Shown here one piece after another: positions 55,323 through 64,000 of a stretch of 64,000 bases of DNA. Origin of the DNA: CAVPJC01 sp963705155. GTDB taxonomy: Bacteria; Chloroflexota; Anaerolineae; Anaerolineales; UBA4823. The notes below the pieces were generated by a model. The model had not been told where the DNA came from. It worked only from the letters and a program-made list of their open reading frames with translations, and searched no databases. Every line of letters starts with the position of its first letter. The first letter of the stretch is position 1. Location of the stretch: positions 62,001 through 126,000 of the forward strand of contig CAVPJC010000019.1 of assembly GCA_963705155.1 (NCBI GenBank). The letters run 5' to 3'. A program made the position numbers and the translations under genes.

Positions 55323-56259
55323 GAACTCATCCGAAAATTAAAAAGGGTTGAAGAAAATGACGTATCCGGCTATAAGTGGGGGTCTCGAAAACCTTCACGA
55401 AGCAGGATACGTCATGAAAAAGCATATCACAAAACCCAAGAACGTCAAATATCGTAGCGTGCCACGTTCTGTGTGGCGCGTTGCGAAGAAGCACCTTCCC
55501 AAACAGACAGCGAAAACCGGTCCGGGTCGTTCTCGCAAACCAAACCGGCCTGTGATGAATGGCATCTGGTTCGTTTTGTGGACCGGTTGCCAATGGAAAG
55601 CGCTGAAGCGAGCTGGTTCGGCGTTTCCAGCAGTGTGTTGCACGAACGCTTTCAAAGCTGGGGCGAACAAGGGGTTTGGCAGGCGATCTTCCGTTCGATG
55701 TTGCGCTTCTACGGCCGTAAACGCCACATCTTCTGGAAGTGGCAGTCTGTGGACAGCCGTTCGTGTGCTGCCCCGCTGGGTGGGAGTGATACCGGACCCA
55801 ATCCCACCGATCGAGCCAAGCAGGGCAGTAAAATCCACCTGCTGGTGGATCAACGCGGTGCTCCGTTGGCGGTCTGGATTACAGGCGCCAACCAGCATGA
55901 TAAATGGTCGCTGGATGATCTGGTCATTCATATTGCCGTCGAACGCCCTTCTTCTCAGCAGCATCTATGTGCGGATAAAGGCTATGACTATGATGACGTG
56001 CATACCTTCGTGCTCTCCGAAGGTTACATCGAGCATATCAAACATCGCAGACGCAGAGGCGAACCACCTGACCCTTGCCCGATCCCGGGTGAAACCCAGT
56101 TCCCGGCTAGACGTTGGGTCGTTGAGCGCACCCTGGGCTGGCTGGCCAGAAGACGAAGCATCCGTACCCGCTGGTGCGAGAAGTCATCCAACTGGCTCTC
56201 CTTTGTCCTCTTTGCCTGTTCCAGCATCTTGGCCGACCTGGCTATTTTCGGATGAGTTC
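55323..56259 (+). mobile_element. IS5-family insertion sequence, complete
   Basis: A 937-bp element bounded by perfect 16-bp terminal inverted repeats, GAACTCATCCGAAAAT at the left and its complement at 56244-56259. A TAA direct repeat flanks it at 55320-55322 and 56260-56262, a TNA-type 3-bp target duplication as made by the IS1031-like branch of IS5. It carries a transposase split over two frames. In the leader, ATGACGTATCC (55357-55367) pairs with GGATACGTCAT (55405-55415). Confidence 0.9.
55414..56255 (+). CDS. IS5-family DDE transposase in two frames
   Basis: The first frame reads MKKHITKPKNVKYRSVPRSV and NGIWFVLWTGCQWKALKRAG, the orfA-type DUF4096 part. The second continues FGVSSSVLHERFQSWGEQGV, SVDSRSCAAPLGGSDTGPNP (first catalytic Asp), HLCADKGYDYDDVHTFVL (second Asp) and ARRWVVERTLGWLARRRSIR with the catalytic Glu. 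The switch lies near 55610. Many IS5 relatives make one protein by programmed frameshift, but I see no clear slippery heptamer, so an indel is equally possible. The stop codon lies inside the right inverted repeat. The ATG at 55414 is preferred over an upstream one at 55357. Confidence 0.88.
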
Positions 56260-56366
56260 TAAGTGTCTTCAGTATATAGAATAATCCCTTGCAGTGCAAC
56301 AATTCGCCGATAATTCGATCAGCCACCTTTATAAAAGGCAAATCTCCACTATAATAGAATTCCGCC

Positions 56367-58200
56367 ATGCAACCCCTCGATCTGCAACCCGGCTCGGCCC
56401 TGATCCATTCTCCCGCCCACTGCGGCTGGCTGTGTTTTCGTAAACCGGCGGTTGTGCTGGAGGCGCACAGCCTGGCCGAGATCCTGCCGCTATTCCATGA
56501 AATCGAGCGCCTGCAGGCCGCCCGCGGCCTGTATGCCGCCGGTTACACGGCCTATGAAGCCGGGCCTGCCTTTGACGCCGCCCTGGCAGCCAAACCGGGT
56601 TCCAGCATCCCTTACGCCTGGTTTGGCCTGTATCCCGAGCCCGAGCTGCTGACAGCCCTGCCGGAGCCCGCCGCCGTCCCGCTGGTCATGAAACCGGGCG
56701 GCTCACCCCAAACTTTGGAGCTCGACCCCAACACCGGTCTGCCAAAACACATCTCCGCCTGGGCCGCCACGATCACCCGTCCAGAATATGACCATGCCAT
56801 CGCCGCCGTCAAAGACCATATCGCCCGCGGCCACACCTACCAGGTCAATTACACCTTTCGTTTGCACACCGCTTACCACAGTGATGCTTTCCAGACTTTT
56901 CTCTGGCTGGCGCGTGCGCAGCGTGCGCAGTACGCCGCCTATATTGACACCGGCAGCTTTGCCCTGTGCTCGGCCTCGCCCGAGCTGTTCTTCACGCTGC
57001 AAGGCGATACGCTGGCCTCCCGCCCGATGAAAGGCACCGCTCCCCGCGGTCTGACGCTTGAAGAAGACCACAACCTGGCCGGCTGGCTCTACCACTCCGA
57101 GAAAAACCGCGCCGAGAATGTCATGATCGTGGATATGGTGCGCAATGATATCGGGCGGATTGCCCGCACGGGCAGTGTGTGCGTCCCGGAGCTGTTCAAG
57201 GTGGAGAAATACCCCACCGTCTGGCAAATGACCTCCACCGTCACTGGGGAACGCGCGCCGGTTTGACCCGGATCTTCCAGGCGCTCTACCCGGCGGCTTC
57301 TATCACCGGCGCGCCCAGGCGCGCACCATGCAGATCATCGCCGAGCTGGAAACCACCCCGCGCCAGGCCTACTGCGGCGCCATCGGTTACAGCGCCCCCG
57401 GGCGGGAAGCCCAGTTCAACGTCGCCATCCGCACCCTGCTGGTCGACCGCCGCTGCGGGCAGGCCGTTTACGGCGTGGGGGGAGGCATTACCTGGGATTC
57501 GCTCGATTCGGCCGAGTATGATGAGTGCCGGACCAAGGCTAAAATCCTCACCGCCAGCCTGCCGCAGTTCGACCTGCTGGAAAGCCTGCTGTGGACGCCC
57601 GCCGGGGGCTGCTACCTGCTGGATCTCCACCTGAAACGCCTGGCGGAAGCCGCCGCTTACTTTGCCTACCCGCTCGATATCGAAAGCGCACGGCAGCGGC
57701 TGTTGGAGTACACCGCCGGTTTGGGGCCGGAGCCCAGCAAGGTGCGCTTGCTGGTCAACGCCGCCGGTCAGATCAGCCTGGAGCACGAAGCCATCCGGAT
57801 GGCGCCGGCGGCTGCCCCGCTGCGCGTCGGCGTGGCAGCCTCGCCGGTCAATGCCAGTAACCCGTTCCTTTACCACAAGACCACCCACCGCCAGGTTTAC
57901 GCAGACGCCAGAGCCAACTGCCCGCCGGTCGACGGCCTGCCCTGGGACGATGTGCTGCTGTGGAATGAACAGGGGGAAATCACCGAAACCACCACCTGCA
58001 ATGTCCTGGTGGAGCGAGATGGGCTGCTCTACACACCGCCGGTTGCCTGCGGCCTGCTGCCGGGCACTTACCGCGCCTGGCTGTTAGCTCAGGGTCTGGT
58101 GCAGGAAGGCGTCATCCCCCTGGAAGAAGTCCGCCGGGAGCGGCGCATCCTCTTGATCAATTCGGTACGCGGCCAGCGCCCGGCGCAGCTTTACGGTTGA
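56367..58200 (+). CDS. pabB/pabC: aminodeoxychorismate synthase component I fused to aminodeoxychorismate lyase (two frameshifts)
   Basis: Folate-pathway enzyme making p-aminobenzoate from chorismate. The chorismate-binding half (about residues 1-370) shows HIARGHTYQVNYTFRLHTAY, CSASPELFFTLQGDTLASRP, MKGTAPRG and NVMIVDMVRNDIGRIARTGS. The second half is a class IV PLP aminotransferase fold (YLLDLHLKRLAEAAAYFAYP; LLWNEQGEITETTTCNVLVE). Such PabB-PabC fusions are common. Indels near 57262 and 57320 break the end of the first half, which otherwise carries TSTVTGERA and SITGAPRR. About 611 residues in total. It needs a PabA glutaminase partner, which is not in the window. Confidence 0.9.
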
Positions 58201-58202
58201 GG

Positions 58203-58630
58203 CTATTTCCCCTCGATATAGCGGTCGATGGCGCGCGGAATTCGCTTTCGGAGAGCAGCCGCCCCTTGATGATGTGCCGCCAGGCATCCCGCACTTTTTT
58301 GTTATCGAAGAAGTTTTTGCGGTAAGCCGAAAGCTGGATGTTCTTGACTTCCTCGATCTTGTAAAACATTTCGGCGGCATTCAACGACTGGACGATATAC
58401 ACCAGCTCATAGGGCGATAGGCCGTGCTGCGCCAGCATTTCATCGCTGATGTTGTGCAGGTGCAGCAGCCCGGGGTAATCGGCAAACATGGCTTCGGCAT
58501 TCTCTTTTTGCTCGAAGAAGGCCGAATTTTTGGAGATATTGATCTGGGCGCGCAGCGTCCACAATGAAATTCCCGTGGATACCACCGAGATGAACAGGGC
58601 AAACAGGGCAACATACGAATCCGTCGTCAT
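58203..58630 (-). CDS. small membrane-anchored hypothetical protein
   Basis: About 142 residues. An N-terminal helix (YVALFALFISVVSTGISLWT) anchors a helical cytoplasmic domain with FFEQKENAEAMFADYPGLLH and EMFYKIEEVKNIQLSAYRKN. A late indel near 58225 hides the expected end FRAIDRYIEGK before TAG at 58203. It resembles DUF6082-like single-pass proteins, but I am not certain of the family. It converges with the pab gene. Confidence 0.55.
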
Positions 58631-58690
58631 GGCGCACCTCTAAAATCAAACGACCAGCCAAAAACCAATAAAATTACCTGCTGCTGTGGA

Positions 58691-59598
58691 TCATCCCCCT
58701 AAAATACCCTTCACGAATGCATCCGGATCGAAAGGCTCCAGATCGGTGGGTTTTTCACCCAGGCCGGCAAACAGGATCGGGAGACCAAGCTCTTTCTGGA
58801 TGGCGAATGCCATCCCGCCGCGCGCCGATAAATCCAGCTTGGCCAGAATGACACCGTTCACCTTGACCGCATCCTTGAAAGCGCGCGCTTGCTGCAGCGC
58901 ATTTTGTCCGGTGGTGGCGTCCATCACCAGCCAGACGGCATGCGGAGCGCCTGGCATGGCTTTGCCTACCACGCGGTGGACCTTTTTTAATTCTTCCATC
59001 AGGTTAAAGCGTGTATGCAGCCGCCCGGCGGTATCGATCAGGACGATATCTGATTTGCGGGTGATGCCTGCCTGCACCGTATCGTAGGCCACAGCCCCGG
59101 CATCGCCGCCCATCTGCCCGGAGATGATGGGCAAATCCAGGCGCTGTGCCCAGGTTTCGAGCTGGTCGACCGCCGCGGCCCGGTAGGTATCGGCTGCGCC
59201 CAGCAGCACCTTATAGCCTTCATCTGTAAAGCGCCGCCCCAGCTTGGCGATGGTGGTGGTCTTGCCCGAGCCGTTGACGCCCACGATGAGCACGATGGTC
59301 GGCTGAACGGGAAACTCAGCGGCGGCGGGGTGCTCAACCGTTTGCGCAACTCTTCTGCAAAGGCGACGGCGCAATTCGTGGGCTTTGGTCAGCCCTTCTT
59401 TGCGCTCCCGCTCCCATAGGGTGCCAGGATGGCCTCGCTAGTATCCACCCCCAGGTCGGCCTGGATCATCAACGCTTCCAGCTCTTCGAAGGTGGCGTCG
59501 GTGATTTCGGTAGCCCCCAGCAGGGTTGCAATCTGTCCAAAAGCGGCTTTGCTGGTTTTGGCCAGCCCGTTTTTCCATTTATCAAAAATATTTGCCAT
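58691..59598 (-). CDS. ftsY: signal recognition particle receptor FtsY (frameshifted)
   Basis: GTPase that docks SRP-bound ribosomes at the membrane. The N-domain starts MANIFDKWKNGLAKTSKAAF and EELEALMIQADLGVDTSEAI. After an indel near 59400 the G-domain shows the P-loop VGVNGSGKTTTIAKLGRRF, ADTYRAAAVDQLETWAQRL, DIVLIDTAGRLHTRFNLMEE and ILAKLDLSARGGMAFAIQKE. The last deviates from the usual TKLDGTAKGG. The end has FAGLGEKPTDLEPFDPDAF. About 302 residues; the acidic A-domain is absent, as in many monoderm-like lineages. The ATG at 59598 is chosen over an upstream ATG that lacks the N-domain pattern. Confidence 0.93.
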
Positions 59599-59655
59599 AG
59601 GCGCAATTATATCAGGCGGGGGGGCACCCTCCACATCCGGCGGATGGGGGATTGA

Positions 59656-59688
59656 AAATCGTCCAGCAAGATGGCTGCTGGACGATTT
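59656..59688. terminator. hairpin between ftsY and the CBS-ACT gene
   Basis: AAATCGTCCAGCA (59656-59668) pairs perfectly with TGCTGGACGATTT (59676-59688). It lies directly after the CBS-ACT stop on the minus strand and before ftsY. Confidence 0.75.
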
Positions 59689-59707
59689 AGGTTATCAGAC
59701 TGGCGCC

Positions 59708-60352
59708 CTACGGACAGCAATCCCGCAGGTCGATGATGCCTTCCCCGATCGGTTCGATGTCGGCGCGCACCTGGTCGAGACCCATGCCTTCCACTTTGAA
59801 CGTAAAGATGCGGTTTGTCGTGTTTCACCCTGAAACAGGCCAAAAGCCATAAAGTTGCCGCGGCGCTGGCGATGGCCTGGGTGATCCTGGCAAATTGGCC
59901 TTTTTCTTCGTGGACCAGGACGGTGGCGCGCACACCGGTTTAGCGGGCGCCCATCAGCTCCAGGAAAATCTTGAACAGATCGGTCTCGGTGATGATGCCG
60001 GTCACGTTGCCGTCGCGCATCACCGGGAGGCCGCCGATTTTGTTGTCTGCCATGATGCGGGCGGCCTCCTCGATGGGCGTGTCTTCAGTGACGGTGAGCA
60101 CGTTCTTGGTCATCACGTCTGAGACCGTGATCTTGCTCAGCAGGTAGTTGATCTCCCAAACGCTCAGGGACGTTACCGGTGAAGGAGATGCGTTCAACAA
60201 GTCGTCATCGGAGACGATACCAATCAGGTTATTGTCTTTCACGACCGGAGCGCGGCGGATTTGTTCGCTTTTCATCAGGTTGAGCGCGTCCACAATGGGC
60301 ATATCAGGCGGGATGGTGATGACCGGTCGATCATGCGTTCGCCAACAAGCAT
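59708..60352 (-). CDS. CBS-pair plus ACT domain protein (AcuB-like), disrupted
   Basis: Two CBS domains bind adenine nucleotides: IPPDMPIVDALNLMKSEQIR with VVKDNNLIGIVSDDDLL, then TVTEDTPIEEAARIMADNKI with VMRDGNVTGIITETDL. A C-terminal ACT-like domain follows (VRATVLVHEEKGQFARITQA, then FTFKVEGMGLDQVRADIEP). The same frame holds a TAA at 59940 between the domains (MGAR, stop, TGVR), so either the gene ends there and a GTG start follows, or one base is wrong. Indels near 60330 and 59840 also break it. The start MLVGERM at 60352 is the family opening. Probably a regulatory sensor; the partner is unknown. Confidence 0.7.
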
Positions 60353-60555
60353 AATGGCCTCCTAGTAATGATCGGTTTGAATTATGATGGGTGACGTTCA
60401 AAGCGGGCAGTATTGCGCAGACGACGGTGTATGCCTAATTATAATCTTTTATATGACTCCCGTGAGAGCGCTGCCAGTGCTTCGGGCTAGACATTTGGCT
60501 CGAAAAACTCCCAGGGAATTCCGCATCTCCCGCCGTAGGGGTGAGGGCCTGCCTC

Positions 60556-61919
60556 TCAGGCAAATTCCGCCAACAGCCGCGCCATGTGGCGGGCGTGTTT
60601 CAGATACAGATCCAGGCGGATATTTTCATTGGGGGCGTGGGCCAGCGTGCCGGGGTAGCCGCATCCCGGCAGTGGCGACCGGCAGTTTCAGGTGGTGACA
60701 AAGGCATGGTTGGGTCCGGAGCCGCCCACCATCGGCACGAGCTGCATCGGCTTTCCGTAGACATCCCTGGCGGTGTCCACGACCAGATTGACGAAGGGGT
60801 CATCCGGGTCGGTGCGAGCCGGGGGTTCGCCGCCCAGGAAGGTGATCTGCACATCGTGAAAAGCCTTCAGCATCCAGGTGGGCGCGCAGCTTCTCCAGCA
60901 CCTGCTCGGGGGTCTGGTCGGGCACCAGGCGGAAATCAACTTTGGCGGTGGCACGCGCCGGCAGCACGGTCTTCGAGCCGGGGCCCTGGTAGCCGGAGGT
61001 CAGCCCGCAGATGGTGCAGGTGGGCTCGAAACACTTCGGCCAGGCGCAGCTCCACGCCGCCGGTCAAGCCCATTCAGGAAGTGCTTGACCCCATAGCGCT
61101 GCTTGTATTCATCGGCCGCATCGGGCAGCGCCGCCATCAGCTCGATATCGCGCGGGCTGGGCGGAAGCACATCGTCATAGAAGCCCGGGGATGCGGATGC
61201 GCTCGTCCGGGCCTTTCAGCGTGTTCAGCGCCCACACCAGCCGCCAGGCGGCGTTGGGGAAGATCGAGCCGCCCAGGCCGGAGTGTACATCCTGGCTGGC
61301 GGTCTCCACCGATAGCTCGACATAGCAGATGCCGCGCAAGCCCAGGTACTGCATGGGGCGCTCGCGGTGATCCACCCCGCCGAACTCCCACATGCAGGCA
61401 TCGGCTGCCAGCAGCTCCTGGCTGTGCTGATGACGAAGTCGAGCAGGTGGACGCTGCTGGTTTCTTCTTCGCCTTCGATGATGAACTTGATATTGCAGGG
61501 CAGCTCGCCATCTGCGTCCAGCAGGGCATCGATGGCGAACAGGCGGCTGGTGATGTGGCCTTTGTCGTCGCTGACACCGCGCGCAAATAGCTTGCCATCC
61601 CGCAGGGTGGGCTCGAAGGGCGGGCTGTCCCACAGCTCCAGCGGCTCGGCGGGCTGGACGTCGTAGTGGTTGTAGAACAGCAGGGTTTTATCGCTGCGGC
61701 CTTTGCGCTCGGCAAACACCACCGGCGCGCCGCCGGTGGGCATGATCTGGACTGCGAAGCCGCGCTGTGCGAGCATTTCGCCCACCAGGGCGGCGCATTC
61801 CTCCAGGCCCCAGTTTTGCGCCCCAACGCTGGGCTGGGCGCACAGCCGGGAGAGCTCGGCGATGCTGTCATCCAGATGTTTTTCGAGATAGGAATCGATC
61901 TGCGTGATAATCTTTCAAG
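60556..61919 (-). CDS. M20-family metallopeptidase (frameshifted)
   Basis: Zinc-dependent dipeptidase or carboxypeptidase of about 455 residues. The metal and catalytic residues are in FYNHYDVQPAEPLELW (His and Asp), GVSDDKGHITSRLF and EGEEETSSVHLLDF (Glu-Glu). The dimerisation region is visible as FDVHSGLGGSIFPN-like sequence (DVHSGLGGSIFPNAAW). The end is MARLLAEFA. At least six indels split it. The start is unclear: AAGGAG is followed by TTG at 61919, but the frame needs a one-base correction to reach TQIDSYLEKHLDDSIAELSR. It lies directly downstream of the VTT gene. Confidence 0.82.
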
Positions 61920-61953
61920 GTTCAATTCTCCTTGAAATCGTACTCCAGCTAAG

Positions 61954-62489
61954 TCAACCAGCCAATGGCTGTAGCCCGGCGTAAGCGAACACAGCATTTT
62001 GAACGTCTCGCCGATCCAGCACCAGAACAGGAATTTGCGCAATGGCATTTTTAGCGCACCCGCGGCAAATCCGGCCAGATCGAAGAACGGGTTAGGCAGC
62101 GCCGAGAGCAGCAGGATGGTCAAGCGCGCCGTTCTTCTTCATCCATCCAGACAGGCGTTGTAATGCCGGCGTCTTTCAACCACCGCCTGCCCGCTGAAAC
62201 CGGCCAGGTAGCCGGAAAGTTCGCCCAGGGCCGCGCCTGCCCCGGCTGCCAGCGCCACGCCCAGCGGGTTGAAAAACCGCCCCCATGGCGAAGACCACCA
62301 CGATGCCGGGCGCCGGCAGAAGGACGGTGGCGTTCGCCAGGAAGGCGAGCAGGAAAATGCCCGGGTAGCCAAAGTGCGGCAAGTTCTTCGGCGCTGGTCG
62401 CGGATACTGAAGACGTAAACGCTGATGGCGATGACCAGCAACCAGCGCCAGGATGCGGGCAGGCGGTGACGCGTCCGGGACGAGGTCAT
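61954..62489 (-). CDS. VTT/DedA (SNARE-associated) family membrane protein (frameshifted)
   Basis: About 178 residues. Visible pieces are RWLLVIAISVYVFSI, GYPGIFLLAFLANATVLLPA, GVALAAGAGAALGELSGYLA and LTILLLSALPNPFFDLAGFA, with GALKMPLRKFLFWCWIGETF. These give the re-entrant loops typical of VTT/YqjA-YqaA proteins, which act in lipid scrambling or proton-dependent transport. Indels near 62400, 62290, 62130 and 61990 break it. The probable end is FAYAGLQPLAG at 61954. Confidence 0.75.
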
Positions 62490-62498
62490 GCAGTCGGG

Positions 62499-63025
<527 letters not shown>

Positions 63026-63199
63026 AAAATCTCCTTGTATTTTCTAATTATCTTTGCGAGCGCTCTTCGCGGCCGGTTCTGAGCCTGCGAAGGGAAGCAA
63101 TCTCGATTTTCCTGATCCACGCTGTTCGAACTGTCTTTGCGGGTACTTTCACAGCGCATCGCACTCTTCATTCCTGTGGCAACTGTCGTTAGTATCATC
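63026..63199. other. spacer with a degenerate TTGCGAGCG/GCAATCTC repeat
   Basis: TTTGCGAGCGCTCTTCGCGG (63053-63072) and GCGAAGGGAAGCAATCTCG (63088-63106) resemble the arms of widespread TTGCGAGCG...GCAATCTC dispersed repeats. No gene is supported here. The left boundary of the IS110 element is probably within or near this spacer. Confidence 0.35.
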
Positions 63200-63420
63200 C
63201 TGGAGAGGGCACAACAGGCCGATTGTCGTTGGGTCAGATAGACCGTCTCGCAGCCAGGCCGTTGTGTCCTCTGGATCAAGAAATCGAGTATGATCAAGAT
63301 AAGGGACACAGGAGATCTCTGTCGTCAGGTTCCTGGAAACCGTCTCGCAGCAATGATCCCTGTGTCCCACAAACCATGAAAGCCCGAACAGTTGCCAGGA
63401 CCGAGCTTCGTATCCGCTAG
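63200..63420 (+). ncRNA. candidate IS110 bridge RNA region
   Basis: The noncoding leader of the IS110 recombinase. The 13-mer ACCGTCTCGCAGC occurs at 63242-63254 and again at 63339-63351. Between them TGTGTCC (63265-63271) can pair with GGGACACA (63303-63310), enclosing GATC-containing arms. In IS110-family elements the non-coding left end encodes a bridge RNA whose two loops pair with target and donor DNA. The duplicated motif in two similar contexts fits such a two-loop RNA. This is inference from position and repeats only; ends are approximate. Confidence 0.4.
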
Positions 63421-63456
63421 CGTGGGCTTCCCCTTGATTATACCGGAGAGAAGGAT

Positions 63457-64000
63457 ACGACGACAGAAAATTTTGTAGGCATCGATGTATCCAAGGAAAG
63501 CTTGGAGGTAGCTATCTACGGTCAAGAAACAATCCATTCCTATGCCAATACACCAGCCGGTCAGGCAGAATTGGTGGACTGTCTGAAGCCATTGAACCCA
63601 ACCCTGATCGTGCTGGAAGCCAGTGGCGGTTACGAGATCGAGCCGGCGCTGACGTTGATGGCAGACGGTTTGCCGGTGGCGGTGGTCAACCCCAGCCGGG
63701 TGCGGAACTTTGCCAGGGCTTATGGGCGTCTGGCCAAAACAGATCGAATCCATGCCCACGTGCTGGCCCACTTTGCTCAAGCTGTGCGACCACGGGTGCG
63801 TACCCTGCAAAGTGAACAAGAAACCCATTTGACGAATTCGGTGCGACGTCGGCGCCAGGTGGTCGCCATGCTCACCGCCGAGAAGAACCGTTTCGTACAC
63901 CACCTCCACCCGTCTGAAAGTGGGCGTAAAAAAACACATCCAGTTCTTGCAGGCAGAAGAAGAGGAGCTGGCAGCGGAGATCGCCAAGCTGATCCAAGCG
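63457..64000 (+). pseudogene. IS110-family recombinase, 5' part, probably inactive (runs off the window)
   Basis: DEDD (RuvC-like) transposase of the IS110 family. The opening ENFVGIDVSKESLEVAIYG gives the first Asp, LIVLEASGGYEIEPALTLM the Glu, and NPSRVRNFARAYGRLAKTD the next Asp. The fourth, normally in TDRIDA, is His here (TDRIHAHVLAHFAQ; CAT at 63751-63753). No ATG is found: ACG at 63457 stands eight bases after GGAGAG, where ATG is expected. A frame change near 63903 leads to RLKVGVKKHIQFLQAEEEEL. Three independent defects suggest a dead copy, though base errors cannot be excluded. The rest lies beyond the window. Confidence 0.75.

Noticed and set aside
39258..60352. General recoding of TAG or TAA as sense codons
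   Set aside because: TAG properly ends hsdR, the RAYT, the DUF2269-like gene and the gene at 58203, and TAA ends many intact genes; the internal stops are confined to a few loci.

Overview
The window looks like a chromosomal segment of an uncultured, moderately GC-rich member of the Chloroflexota, most likely Anaerolineae. This is inferred from the overall style: Gly-X-Y lipoprotein cytochromes, long membrane proteins, FG-GAP and propeller lipoproteins, RAYT/REP elements and a LysW-like protein. No rRNA or tRNA gene is visible to prove it. Many clearly conserved genes, including aspS, ftsY, prfB, the cyclophilin and pabB, are split by 1-2 base indels. I therefore read most frameshifts as consensus errors in the assembly and give the repaired gene extents. 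A few genes carry same-frame nonsense codons and are better pseudogene candidates.

Layout. 0.1-4.7 kb: a minus-strand electron-transfer locus, with an octaheme lipoprotein cytochrome carrying a collagen-like spacer, a second octaheme membrane-anchored cytochrome, a Tat-exported 4Fe-4S protein and an NrfD quinol-interacting subunit. A divergent XRE-cupin regulator follows. 6-14.2 kb: a type I restriction-modification island (hsdR, hsdS, hsdM) with an AT-rich DUF262/GmrSD-like gene inserted between hsdS and hsdM, followed by a RAYT transposase with REP palindromes. 14.4-25.9 kb: aspS with an attenuator-like leader, an FG-GAP protein, an alpha/alpha-toroid protein, a PDZ-7TM sensor, a flavin disulfide reductase, a strong 6S RNA candidate, a LysW-like zinc ribbon, an MFS transporter and an ornithine cyclodeaminase relative. 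26-35 kb: a YiiX-like peptidase, a GT-C-like membrane protein, a lipoprotein, prfB with its programmed frameshift, a lipoprotein hydrolase, a HEPN/MNT pair and a beta-lactamase-like serine hydrolase. 35-41.5 kb: a membrane protein, an acyl-CoA dehydrogenase and three secreted or lipoprotein genes.

41.8-53.9 kb is the most coherent accessory system. A ten-gene minus-strand operon encodes a DUF6282 hydrolase, a complete oligopeptide-type ABC importer, a PfkB kinase, a SIS-domain protein, a BtpA/SgcQ TIM barrel and an MFS transporter. A LacI-family gene is divergent to it. A near-perfect 26-bp palindrome lies exactly between two back-to-back promoters of TTGACA-17-TATANN type. The kinase plus SIS pairing resembles fructosamine (frlD/frlB) catabolism, but the Opp-type importer, BtpA and DUF6282 make the substrate unknown.

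54-64 kb: an APH-family kinase, an SRPBCC pseudogene, a complete IS5-family element with 16-bp ends and TAA duplications, a pabB-pabC fusion, ftsY, a CBS-ACT protein, an M20 peptidase, a VTT/DedA membrane protein and a cyclophilin. At the right edge is the left part of an IS110-family element. Its leader holds a repeated 13-mer that could belong to a bridge RNA, and its recombinase looks inactivated.
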